A stretch of DNA of 64,000 bases from Cutaneotrichosporon cavernicola. Lineage: Eukaryota; Basidiomycota; Tremellomycetes; Trichosporonales; Trichosporonaceae. Made by a program: the position numbers and the translations under genes. The DNA lies in the NCBI RefSeq assembly GCF_030864355.1, contig NC_083393.1, positions 3,286,001-3,350,000 on the forward strand. The letters run 5' to 3'. Positions 33,117 to 43,301 of this stretch are shown in pieces (the stretch's first letter is position 1; each line of letters begins with the position of its first letter). The notes under the pieces were generated by a model. It saw only the letters and a list, made by a program, of their open reading frames with translations. It was not told the DNA's origin and did no database searches.

Positions 33117-34748
33117 CTAACGGCGCTCGCGCGCGTACTCGACAAACTCGTCGATGGTCGATGGCCATGCGGCTGGTGTCAGCTAATGTCTGCCATCTAA
33201 GCTCACCCGACTCGTCGTACTCCTTGAACTCGGCGTCGATGGTGCGCACAAAGTCGATGAACAGACTCCAGGTGTCCTTGCTCACGGCCTTGTTGCGGCT
33301 CTTCTGGAAGTCGAGCCAGAGTTGGAAGCCGCTGTCACCGAGCAAGTTGGGGTTCTTGGTCGCTGACCCGCTAGGCGACTCGCCGGTGCCGACGTGACTG
33401 AGTGCGGATGGCTTGGCGGCCATCGCGGGGGGAATGAACAGCTCCCACATGCTGAGGGCTGGTGTCAGCTGCCGTTGAATCAGGGGTAGATCTTGACACA
33501 ACGAGCTGTGCCAAACATGGAATGGGACGACTCACCAGTGTCGAGGGCTAGGACGCGCGCACCCTCCGCCTTGCTTAAGTCGAAGGTGTGCATGTAAACC
33601 TTCTTGAAGTATGCCGCGTCCGTGTTGAGCTTTTTTCGCAGATGCGGTAGTGCAGCCTTCATCTTGGCCACCGAGTCAATGCTGCTGTCAGCGGCCAAAC
33701 CATATATCATGTAGCTGCGCCATGGAATTGACTCACCTTGGGTCGATCTCGGCCCACCCCGACACGAAGGGCTCCTTGGCAAACTCGCCGATCGACTTGG
33801 ACCCAAGGTCGGATGCGAGGCAGAACAGCACAATGTCGCTCTCGGGGTCGAGCTCGAGCTCCTGGCACATGTTCATGAACCCGTCGATCGTGATGAGGTT
33901 ACGGCTGGGGTCTGGGGTCAGCGACCTTCTGTTGAAGTGAGCCGGCCACTGTACCCGCGAGCCTGTCACACCAACGCTACCGAGTCCACCTACCCTTAAA
34001 ATGCTCCCAGATGTCGCCGACCTTCTTGGTGTTGCCGGCATTCGAGGTGCTTGGCGCACCGCCGCCCGCGTTGAAGTGCTCGTCAATTGCGAGGTTCAGG
34101 ATCCACCTGTACTTCTTGAGGGCCCGCTCGGCGTCCCTCGCACTGGTATCAGCTCGAGCTCCAGCAAAGCTGCAACGTCGCCTCGTCAATTGCGCACACG
34201 ATATCGGCCAGCGCCGACGTCTCGCTGTCAGAGTGTGCCGACACCGGATGCGACATCGAAGCGCATGGTACTGGAACCGTGGGCAGGCGAGAGGTGATAT
34301 CGCCAGCTGTTAGATTCAGGTTACCAGAATCGCAGCTGCAACCAAATTGATTGAATGTAGCAGCTATGCTAGACTGAGAGCGATCCGCAGCACCCCATCA
34401 CCTCACCCCGACCTTGCTCCATCCACTGCCACATCACGGACCCCTTGCCACCACAAACCTAACGACAGTGATACTCACTTTGCGCCCGTGATCTCGCGGA
34501 ATTCAGCGACGAGAGCCTTCTCCTGACTCTTGGTGAGAGCGCGAGCCTAGCTTCAGCGGACTGGAGGGAAGGTGTCTAAGACACACCATGTTAGCAGTTG
34601 GTGGGGTCGTCGCAGTCGGGGTGGAGGCTTGGGTGGGACGAGGGGTAGAGTTGAAGGCCAAGTTACGGCGCCAGATGACCACTGGGATGATTAGAGCGAG
34701 TGCCGTGAGGACAAGTATGGAGAGCAAGGTGAGGAAGGTGGTGGCCAT
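33117..34748 (-). CDS. DCN1: DCN1-like cullin neddylation ligase with predicted N-terminal membrane helix
   Basis: Eight exons (34587-34748, 34479-34546, 34198-34224, 33994-34142, 33737-33911, 33536-33684, 33207-33458, 33117-33172) give 345 aa. Residues 1-54 contain a hydrophobic helix ([20 protein letters not shown]) then RR and a Thr/Pro linker. From about 55 the classical DCN1 begins: a UBA domain ([17 protein letters not shown]) and a PONY/DCUN1 domain ([80 protein letters not shown]). DCN1 stimulates Nedd8 transfer from Ubc12 to cullins. ATG at 34589 is the last codon of exon 1, so a normal 292-aa soluble form could start there. Intron 5 has tandem acceptors (ACAGCAG). Confidence 0.88.
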
Positions 34749-35196
34749 CCAGGCGGGGAGGATGGATGTTGAGGTTGAGATTGCTGTCCGGCCTCCACCT
34801 TGACGCCACCAGCACCACCAGACGCGCTCTTAGTCTTACATCAACCTTTGCATTATCTTGAACCCATTAATGACAAGGATTAATCCCACTCGTCCAAGCC
34901 GTCTGTCGAGCTGTCGCGTGGTTGCTCTGTACCGTATTGGCTTTTACCCTGAACCCCTTGGTTTGAGGCACACACCCACACGTCCCACACTACTTGTTCT
35001 GGCGAGGCGCGTCCCCGTTCACCCAAGTCCCTGACAAGTTCCCTCCCCCTCCCCCTCCTCCCCCCCCCGTTCCCCTCCACGCAACGCAACGTTAGGCTAG
35101 ACACTCCTTGCCTTGCGCTCCCCTCGTCCTCGTCGCGCTCATCATCTCCATCCCCATCTCCATCTCCACCTCCCACTCCCACTCCACTATCACACC
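34749..35196. promoter_or_regulatory. Divergent promoter between DCN1 and CDC10
   Basis: 448 bp between the two ATGs. The CDC10 side is strongly C/T-rich (about 35035-35190), including runs such as CCCTCCCCCTCCTCCCCCCC, and probably includes its 5' leader. Confidence 0.45.
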
Positions 35197-36462
35197 ATGG
35201 CCGCCGCCGCTGCTCCCGCTCCCGTCCACGGCCCCGCCGACGACATTGTCGCCGCCTCCTATGTCGGTTTTGACTGTGCGTATCTGTCTGCGATGCCAGC
35301 CAAAGCTTTACTCACACCCAGCCATCACGCGCCAGATCGAGCACAAGCTCCTGAAGCGTGGCTTCCAGTTCAACGTCATGGTCGTTGGTGCGTACCAAAA
35401 AGAGGAGGAGGAACTAGAGCAAGAACAGGAAAGGGGGAAGAATGGAGAATAGAGGATGGAGGAAGCTGACCACAGGCCAAACGGGTCTCGGCAAGTCGAC
35501 CCTCGTGAACACGCTCTTCGCGTCGCACCTCGTTGACTCAAAGGGCCGTACCGAGCCTGACATCGGTGCGCGCTCCACCACCGAGATCCACGTCAAGAGC
35601 CAGGGTGAGTAGAGCAAGAGTTGCAAGTCCGACACGCCTTGGGCTTGGGCTTGGGCTTGGCCGGCGGTCCAAGCGTTTGCGACGGCACGGCTCACCACAG
35701 CCATCGTTGAGAACGGTGTTCGCCTCAAGCTCAACATTATCGACACGCCCGGTTACGGCGACCTCGTCAACAATGACAACTGCTGGGAGCCAATCATCAA
35801 GTACATCAAGGACCAGCACTCGGCTTACCTCCGGAAGGAGCTTACGGCGATGCGCGAGCGCTTCATCCCCGACACGCGTATTCACTGCTGCGTCTTCTTC
35901 ATCTCGCCCACGGGCCACACTCTCAAGCCCGTGAGTCCTGCTCACCATTTTCCTGCGTCAACAAAGCTGATGGCAGATCGACATCACTGTCCTGCAGAAG
36001 CTGTCTGAGATTGTCAACGTCGTCCCGGTCATTGCCAAGTCGGACTCGCTCACGCTCGAGGAGCGTGCTATCTTCAAGCAGCGCATCATGGCTGAGCTCC
36101 AGTACCACCAGATCCGCCTGTACCCGTTCGACGGAGACGAGCTGGACCCCGAGGAGCTCGAGCTCAACGAGCGCGTGCGCGACATGCTCCCCTTTGCTGT
36201 TGTTGGCAGCGAGCGCAACGTTGTCGTTGACGGCAAGCCGGTCCGCGGGCGCATGCACCGCTGGGGTGTCGTCAACGTCGAGGACGAGAACCACTGCGAG
36301 TTTGTCTACCTCCGCAACTTCCTCACCCGCACCCACCTCCAGGACCTCATTGAGACGACCAGCCAGATCCACTACGAGACGTTCCGCTCCAAGCAGCTGC
36401 TCGCGCTCAAGGAGTCGTCGGCGCGCCAGGCCCAGCAGACCCCGACCCCGGGTGTCGCCTAG
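35197..36462 (+). CDS. CDC10: Septin Cdc10
   Basis: Exons 35197-35275, 35322-35387, 35476-35604, 35701-35930 and 35977-36462 give 329 aa. After a short Ala-rich start the splices give SYVGFDSITRQIEHKLLKRG, the polybasic septin lead-in. GTPase motifs are G1 GQTGLGKST, G3 DTPGYGD and G4 AKSD. The septin unique element is around FAVVGSERNVVVDGKPVRGR, and the end HLQDLIETTSQIHYETFRSK is typical. There is no long C-terminal coiled coil, which marks the Cdc10/SEPT9-like class that sits at the centre of the rod-shaped octamer. Septins scaffold the bud neck and septum. Intron 3 carries a GGGCTT triplet repeat. Confidence 0.95.
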
Positions 36463-36748
36463 GGTGCTTTGTGAGAGGAGCGCAGAGAGCGCGGTTTAAT
36501 CGTTCGGGCCGCGGAAAACGTATTCTAGTAACTATTCGAGACACCCGGCGCGGGATACCAGTTTGTGTGATGCACTTATGACCTGATGCAAACTAGCCGT
36601 CGTGAAGCGGCGGCGAGTTGTCCTTGAGGGGTGAATACGGCGCGTCGGTCGACATACAGCTTGTAGATCAGTAACCGGCGGGGTTAGGGGATCCATCTGC
36701 AAGCGTTCCCAGCCCAGGTCGTGGAGAATAACATCTATGCTCTATCTT

Positions 36749-37654
36749 CTACTTGCCGTGCCCCCGATCCGCCTCAACAATAGCGGCCACCAGCCCCGGC
36801 GCATCCGGCGTCTTGGCGACCGCATCGACGCGCCAACCCCCGGCGCGCAATGCAGACTCGGTCGTCTCCCCGATGGCGAGGAGGCGGATCCTCCCCTCTT
36901 TCTTGAGGGCATATCCGGCTGCCTCGAAATGTGGAAGGACGAATGAAGCAGAGGAGGGGGAGAAGAGGGCGATCCAAGTATCTTGTTCGTCCAGCCCCCT
37001 CAAGTTGCGGATGGCCCTTCCCAAATCGAGATCCTCTCTCGTCTCGTACACTTTCACCCGCTCCACCACTCGACCCGCACCACGGAGAGCTTCGGTGAGG
37101 AGGGGGAGGGTCTTGTCGCCTGTTAGGATGAGGTATGGTTTGTATCTCTCTCTTTCTTCCCCTCCATCTCGATCGGGCCCTCCCTTCTCCTCCGACCTAT
37201 TGCGTGAGAGTGTGCGCGGAGGAGAGGCGAGAATGAGCGGCGCCAGTGCTGCCGCGCTCACTGCTGTTGGGGCTGGCCGTGGGAGGAGGTGTGTCGGCAC
37301 GTTGGAGCGCGTGAAGACGCTCTGGACTGCCGGACCGGGGGACCAGACGGGGACAGAAGACCAGTCTGGTGTGAGCGGGTGGGGTCAATATGGGATGGGA
37401 CACTCACCTCCTTCAGTACCCAATCCTCCCGTGCGATAATCCTTCGCAGCCAGGACCCACGCCTCAGCCGCGCGTCGCGAGGTGATAATCGCCGCCTCCC
37501 ATTCCGCCCCACCGGCGCGGATGATCCCCTCAAGCTCAGTGGGGAGGAGTGTATCGCTCAATGCGGGGATCGAAATGGCAGAGTATCCCGCAGCTGCGAG
37601 GGCCGGGACGTAGGTGTCCCCCTCTGCAGGGGTTCGGAAGAGGATTACGCGCAT
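36749..37654 (-). CDS. HEM4: Uroporphyrinogen-III synthase
   Basis: Exons 37408-37654 and 36749-37365 give 287 aa. It opens MRVILFRTPAEGDTYVPALA and continues with IITSRRAAEAWVLAAKD, which correspond to the first lobe of HemD-type enzymes. The second lobe has KPYLILTGDKTLPLLTEALR, VERVKVYETRED, WIALFSPSSASFVLPHFE and RLLAIGETTESALRAGGW. This block order is diagnostic despite weak overall conservation in this family. The enzyme cyclises hydroxymethylbilane with inversion of ring D in haem synthesis; the cytosol is the usual location. A hydrophilic, Arg/Glu-rich insertion (about residues 125-150) separates the lobes. It ends 286 bp from the septin stop. Confidence 0.88.
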
Positions 37655-38463
37655 GTGCAAGGTGGGGTGGGTGGTGGTGAGATTGAGATTGAGGACCTCC
37701 ACCTTGCCTCCACTTTTGTAGTGGCATACCGTATACCACTGTACATCTCAACTACTCGCTGACGCTGGGTCGTTCCTCACGAACGACGACTCGTTACAGT
37801 CACGTGATATTATAGGTGTTCGCTATTACATCATACTTGCCACCCATGTATCACCTTGTCACCAAGTCAATGCGGCAACATTGAAACTACATCTATCTCC
37901 CGCCGGTCTCGAGCAACCCGACTATCGGTGAATACTATCTATCCACGACAGTCGTTCCCGGAGCACAAGAGCCCTCGAGGCATACAGCATGGGATTGAAG
38001 CTAATGATGGCAAGGCGTATGAACAGTCATGTTACATGTGTGCGAAAGACTACTGTATGCACCCAATTAAGCACTCTGGACAGCTTTATGAGAACGAGCG
38101 GGCTCTTACATCGTGAGCAAGGTCAAGCATCGAGTCCACTTTATGTTGCACTAAATCCCGTGGGCGGCCATTGCTTTTACTTTGAAACTCATCTTCACAC
38201 CATCCTTTGTCCGCATTGTCTCTCGTCGTCTCCCAACCAGCCAGCGTGCCTCGCCTGTGACCCGACACCCAACATCTGGCTCTACGCCATTTTTGCAACC
38301 CACTCTTCCTCGCCCCCTTCCCCAGTCGTCGCTGTCCAACCGGTTGCCTCTGTGGTCCACAGCCTCAAACACCTGGTCACTCTTGCAGACCATATAAAGT
38401 CTCACCCACGCCACCCTCTACCGCCTCCACCCACTCTACCCACCCCACCTAGAAACGGCCAGG
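37655..38463. other. Intergenic, promoters of HEM4 and the F-box-like gene
   Basis: About 800 bp between divergent starts. The last 150 bp are C-rich and probably transcribed as a leader. No gene is supported. Confidence 0.4.
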
Positions 38464-39420
38464 ATGATCGACTACCTCCACTACCCGCACATTGTAGACC
38501 GAATCGCCCGCACCGTCTCCGACATCCCAACCCTCCTCGCTCTGCGTGCCTCATGTCGCGGCCTGAGGAACGTAGTCGACCCGCGCTTCGCGCGTAACAT
38601 TGTCCTCAAGATAGACGCCCCCATTCGTTGCCGCGACGCCAACATCATCCTCTCAAAGCGCCCAGAGCTAATTGCGCACGTCCAGTCGGCAGATCTATAT
38701 GGGTACCCCGGACGCCGGCAGCACAGCCAAGGAGTGCAGCAAGTCGAACCCGTCGTTCTCCCCGAACTCGACTACGTCCGGATTTTCTGTCCCCCGCTCT
38801 GTCTGGTTGACAGGTGGCGTGAGACTGCGAGGAAAGCTCGAACAACAGTGTACGTCTTGGACCTGCATCTGGCTGGCGGCCGCCCGGTGCTTCTGCCCCG
38901 CCCAACCTGCCGGTCGGTCCGCATGGTCATCCTCTTCGACCCCTCGAGTGCCTATCTTCCCGAGGTTCTTCCCGAGGTTCGCTCCTCCTCCACTCTCCCT
39001 ACCAAGGGCAAGATCACTTACGAGGTCTTCCTCGTCCCCACTCGCACAACTCTGCCAAGCGCTGGTGGGGCGAAGGCGCAAGCCAACTCTGGCATCCGTT
39101 TCCTGAGCTGCGTCATCGTCGAGGCCATGCGGCAGCTTGAGCGGTTGGACTACACGTTGCTCCTCGTCGGGTACGAGCGCGTCCCTGTGACTCTGCGGGC
39201 GTCCGATGCGTCCAGGTCGTCCAGTTCATCGTCGGAAACCGTGACCGCCGACATGATCCAGGACGAGTTCACGTACGCAGTCAAATGCATGGTCAGTGAA
39301 AGTGACTCGGAGGAGCGCAAGACCCTCTTAGCCAAGCTCGGGTGTCAGTCGGCGTCCGAGTACGCAAAGGTGCACGGGTACGACGCGCTCGAGGACATTG
39401 ACTTTCTTCACGGTCTGTAG
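38464..39420 (+). CDS. F-box-like protein of a lineage-expanded family
   Basis: Single exon, 318 aa. It starts MIDYLHYPHIVDRIARTVSD, then IPTLLALRASCRGLRNVVDPRFARNI. This is the degenerate F-box-like helix seen in many paralogous proteins of Trichosporonales and related yeasts (P-H-I-x-D-x-I...LLxLRxxCR.LRxxVD). The remainder lacks leucine-rich or WD repeats; a Ser-rich loop (DASRSSSSSSETVTADMIQD) lies near 255-275. A true F-box would recruit Skp1-Cul1, but the match is weak and the function is unknown. The intronless structure is unusual here and would fit recent gene duplication. The match to an expanded family is from memory of similar proteins and was not searched. Confidence 0.6.
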   Translation: MIDYLHYPHIVDRIARTVSDIPTLLALRASCRGLRNVVDPRFARNIVLKIDAPIRCRDANIILSKRPELIAHVQSADLYGYPGRRQHSQGVQQVEPVVLPELDYVRIFCPPLCLVDRWRETARKARTTVYVLDLHLAGGRPVLLPRPTCRSVRMVILFDPSSAYLPEVLPEVRSSSTLPTKGKITYEVFLVPTRTTLPSAGGAKAQANSGIRFLSCVIVEAMRQLERLDYTLLLVGYERVPVTLRASDASRSSSSSSETVTADMIQDEFTYAVKCMVSESDSEERKTLLAKLGCQSASEYAKVHGYDALEDIDFLHGL

Positions 39421-39525
39421 ACGTTCGGCAGCAGATTACGCGGCAAGACCTGTTAAAAAAGATAGTAGTGATGCATACATACAATCCGCTGCTGATCTCT
39501 GCTCCTCGCTAGCGCTCTAGCTGCT

Positions 39526-40389
39526 CTACTTCTCTACGGCCTTGACGCGCGCAGCACGCATCCGCGGCGTGCGCAACCGCGCAACGAGGCGCTGCATGGG
39601 CCGGAAGACGATACGCGCAAACCCAGGCGCAGCGCCAACGCTCACAGCAACACGGAGGGGCATGAGGGCCTAGGGTTAGCACCATCTCTTATTGAAACCA
39701 ACCTTGACGACAACATAAGCAGCCACGGCATCGGCAACGGTCCCAGCCGCCTCCCGCCCAAGTCCAGCAACCTCACTCCCCTTCTCAAAGCCAAACAAGC
39801 CATACCGCCTCCCGACGCGCTCAACCCTCGCCGAGCCTTCATCGTACCATTCCCGAGCAACGTGGGCCATACTAGCCCATGGACCGGCGACATCTTCGCC
39901 CGTAGTCTTCTTGGCCATGTCGTGCAGGTAATTGAGGAACGATGCGCCTGCTCCAAGGGCGGAAAACAAATAGAAGAGGAGGACGAGAGGGACGAGGGCA
40001 GTCAGTTCGTGGAGGACCAAGAACGAGGCGAGGAGGGAGGGGAGGGGGACGCCGGTGCGCGCCGACAGGCGGGCGAGGGTAGGCGCATAGGCGGCGAGTT
40101 TGGAGGGGAGTTTTCGGCCGACGACCGTGGCGCCCGGTACGGTAATGGGTGGGTGGGTTGACGCGGTGGCGGCGGTGGCGGTGGTGGTGGTGGTGGTGTT
40201 GGGCGCGATGGGGGATGTGAGAGAGGTGTTGGGGAGGCAAGAGGTGGGGTGCGACGCAGAAGACGACTTGGAGATGGCCGCAACCGCGCTCGACATCCGT
40301 GATGGCACCGCCATGCGGGGCGCGAGTGATAGGGCGCGAGCGACTGGGCGCCGCGCGCCGAGTGCCAGAGACATGCCTGGGCGGATCAT
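39526..40389 (-). CDS. Mitochondrial membrane protein, Mrx11-like
   Basis: Exons 39703-40389 and 39526-39669 give 276 aa. The first 45 residues are Arg/Ser/Ala-rich without acids (MIRPGMSLALGARRPVARAL), a typical mitochondrial targeting sequence. A Thr-rich stretch follows. The core LARLSARTGVPLPSLLASFL with VLHELTALVPLVLLFYLFSA contains a transmembrane helix. Further on come YAVV-like VADAVAAYVVVKALMPLRVA and a basic end (RLRTPRMRAARVKAVEK). The T-G-x-PLPSLxxSFxxLHELTAxxP block and the VxKxLxPLRxxxS block match a conserved fungal family. I believe it includes yeast Mrx11, but the naming is tentative. The intron is 33 nt. Confidence 0.65.
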
Positions 40390-41056
40390 CGAGGCGCGAG
40401 GTGAAAGGTAAAAGGTCAAGATGAAGAACAAGTGGAGAAGAATAGGAAGATGGGTTGGTTGATGGAATGCGACGATGATGGAGTTCGGGCCAATCCCCAA
40501 GCTGCGAAAGCTAATGGCGGTGAGTTTTGCCCACGTTTTGCCCACGTCAGCTGCAAACGGAATACCCGGCACCCCTCGGCACCCCTCGTCACCCTTCGTC
40601 AAGGGCCAGCCCACTATTAGTCCAGTTTCAAACCAACGCTAATACAACCCTAACCCCTATCCCGTTCTCGTCCGAAACGCGGCCCGCGGTCTCCGGGCAT
40701 CTTGGGGCCGGCACATCCACTTCTGTCTGTGCATCCATGTTTACTCTGGCTCGCTTGTACAAACGGACATGTCATGCACTGCTGTTGATCTCGAGTTGAT
40801 AATGATGGGCGAGAGAGGGCGAGAGAGCGCTCCATTTGCATGGTCTTGAGCCACTCCCGTCCTCGTCCGACACGGCTGCTTCACGGCTGCACTTCTCTGC
40901 TCTGCTCTGCTCTGCTCTGCTCTGCTCTGCTCTGCTCTGCTCTGCTCTGCTCTGCTGCAATGTCGGCCATCCCCGCGGGGTCACACACCCCGGCAACTGC
41001 TCAAGGCTATGCGGTACACGTCCATGCACTATTGTACACTAGTTATATATCACCAC
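40390..41056. other. Intergenic with pentanucleotide microsatellite
   Basis: About 670 bp between two minus-strand genes. Apart from the TCTGC array at 40896-40955, nothing is recognised. Confidence 0.5.
40896..40955. repeat. (TCTGC)12 microsatellite
   Basis: Twelve perfect copies of TCTGC, followed by TGCAA. Perfection implies recent expansion or a mutable locus. Confidence 0.95.
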
Positions 41057-42893
41057 TCAAGCTGAGTGGGGTCCATCCTCGCCCTTGGACCTATGCAGGG
41101 CCCCAAACGCTTCCGTGAGCACCACAACCCATACGAGTGCCGCTCCAATCCCCAGCCATCCCATTGGCGAGACCTTGTTCGCAGCAAGCGGTGAGAGAAT
41201 GAGAGCTAACGCGCACCCAAACGCAATCCCCAGGCGTACTGCGCGGGGCAATCGGCTCGCCCGCCAACTCCGCAAGTCCTTGTGCAGTGACGCGATGAGG
41301 GACATGAAAAAGAGCGTAAAGCCCAGCCCACAACCCCAGTACCATACCAAAGGGGGAGGCACAGTTTCCAGGTTCGCCAGACGACCTGCGGCCGCGTTCA
41401 TGATGATCGCAGAGGCGCAGAGCGGCCAGTGGAGCCACAGGAAGAGGTGGGCGGTCCACCAGCTACGGCGGAGGGCGTGCTGGAACTTGTTGACCCGTTC
41501 CATTGGCATGCCGTAGATTAGGTTGACGCCGAATGCGACCATGAGACCGAGACAGGCCTTGCCCCATCGATAGGATGCGCCGACTTGCCCTTCGGTGGCT
41601 GTGTATACCAGCCCAACAATAGTCGTACCCATCTGTTGTCAGCTTTACCCGCTATGTGCTCACAATCAGACCGAGGAAACCGCCCATCCGGAGTACCGCG
41701 TGCTCAATATTGATGGCGGGGAGGCATATGCCTGGCGGTGGGGAGTCGAACCGGCCTAGCTTCGGGGACAACTCTTTCTCGTGGCTCCATTCTCCATCTC
41801 CCGCCTCGTCGTGTGCAACAGTCGCAGTCGAGTTCGCGGGCGAGTCCGTCCTGTGCTTGACGACAAGGCGAGACACAAAACCATAGAGGAGTTTGTCGAG
41901 TGGGAGCTGGTCGAGCGTCATGCCCACAGCCGCGATGGCGATCTGCACCTTCTGCGAAGTCACCCAGCAAAGCGACACATAGACAAACATGGGGAGCAAG
42001 ATTTGGCTGCTCCACATAGCCATCCCCAGGCGCATCTTGGGCATCCTCCACGACTGCGCGGCAAGTATGCACGCATGGATGAGGCGGAGGACGAGCCAGA
42101 ACGCCGTGGCAGCACGTACGGTCGAGGAGGAGAAGTCGTGTTCGGCAGCGTTGGCAGCATAGAGCGGGATGGCCGACGCATTGCCAATGTATCCCACCAT
42201 ACCGAACATGGCTATAAGGACCCATGAGCGGTGCAACAGGTCATCCGTGCCAGAGACGTTGCCGTATCGTCTCGCCTCGGACCATACTGCCCAGGCGGGG
42301 TAGAAGGTCAAGACGAAACGCGCTACCGCGTCGCCTCCGGGCTTGTCGATGATGGCGGTCGCTGCGTGTCAGTTATCTTGAACTCGAGCTGCATTCAGGT
42401 GGCCTGAGTGGTAGCTGCTTCCATGGCCGAGTACTCACCTAGCCGATTGATCAGACCGATAAAGATTAGGTCAAAGAACGTTTCCGTTCGTGCTGGCATA
42501 TGCGGCGCCGCTTCGCGATGCAGTGTCCCCTGATCGTCAGCGATCTCTCGGCTCTGCTCCCTCCCAGACTCTGTCCCCAGCCTCTTCCAGCCTCCACAAC
42601 TGGCGAGAGAACTCGAACTTGTCCCCACTCACATTCTCAAACCATTGTCGAACGACTGGGGGCAAGAGCAATATATCGCGTACGGTTTTGGCCTGGCCGG
42701 CTGGAGCGGACGGCGGGAGCAGTACGATGTTGTTGGCCAGCTCGCCGTACTTGTCTGCACCAGGAGCGGCGACTCTAGGCTTCTCTGGTGTCAAAGTCGT
42801 TCCTGCGGCGGAGGAGGCGCTGGCCATTGGGGTCGTGGGGGATGTGTTGAGATGGGCTGCCTGTGCTGGCGGGGTCGATGCGCTCGCGCTCAT
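41057..42893 (-). CDS. LtrA-like multispanning membrane protein
   Basis: Exons 42633-42893, 42439-42529, 41664-42361 and 41057-41632 give 541 aa. After a disordered N-terminus comes RTETFFDLIFIGLINRLGATA, which matches the low-temperature-requirement A (LtrA) motif ELFFDLVFV. At least eight hydrophobic helices follow (for example WVLIAMFGMVGYIGNASAIP, LGFTLFFMSLIASL, LGIAFGCALALILSPLA). A hydrophilic loop (HRTDSPANSTATVAHDEAGD) sits mid-protein. LtrA-domain proteins are common in fungal genomes and their function is unknown. The first intron (103 nt, 42530-42632) has to be removed because the first frame hits a stop soon after; its acceptor GCTGACGATCAG is standard. Confidence 0.82.
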
Positions 42894-43301
42894 ACTGTAT
42901 ACTGTATCATGTATCAGTGGGAAGAGTTCAATGCCAACGTCTAGTAACTGTTGTCGCTTAGATTATGTATTCTTTCAGTTGGCAAGTGTCGCAGGATACT
43001 CGTCTGGCCAGACTTTGTTATGACTGCATCTGGGTTACCAACCACTGCCAAGATTACGTTTATCATGAGAACAGGTTACCCCAAACGGGTTGCACGGGTA
43101 GCAAACTGGTAAGGAACAACCCTGAATGATAAGCCTGCACGTGACTCCCTTGAGAAACATTAATAATGCTGCTTCTTCAAATCAACATTCACCCAGCGCA
43201 CCATGTTCTCGCAAGATTATAATCACATTCATTATTCAGTAATGATACAAGGTTTTACAAACAAACAAACAAATACTATGGATGCTACTACGCCTTTGGT
43301 C
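42894..43301. other. Short intergenic region
   Basis: About 400 bp, AT-richer than its surroundings, with AAACAAACAAACAAATAC near 43258-43275. It holds the LtrA-like promoter and the 3' UTR of the checkpoint gene. Confidence 0.4.
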
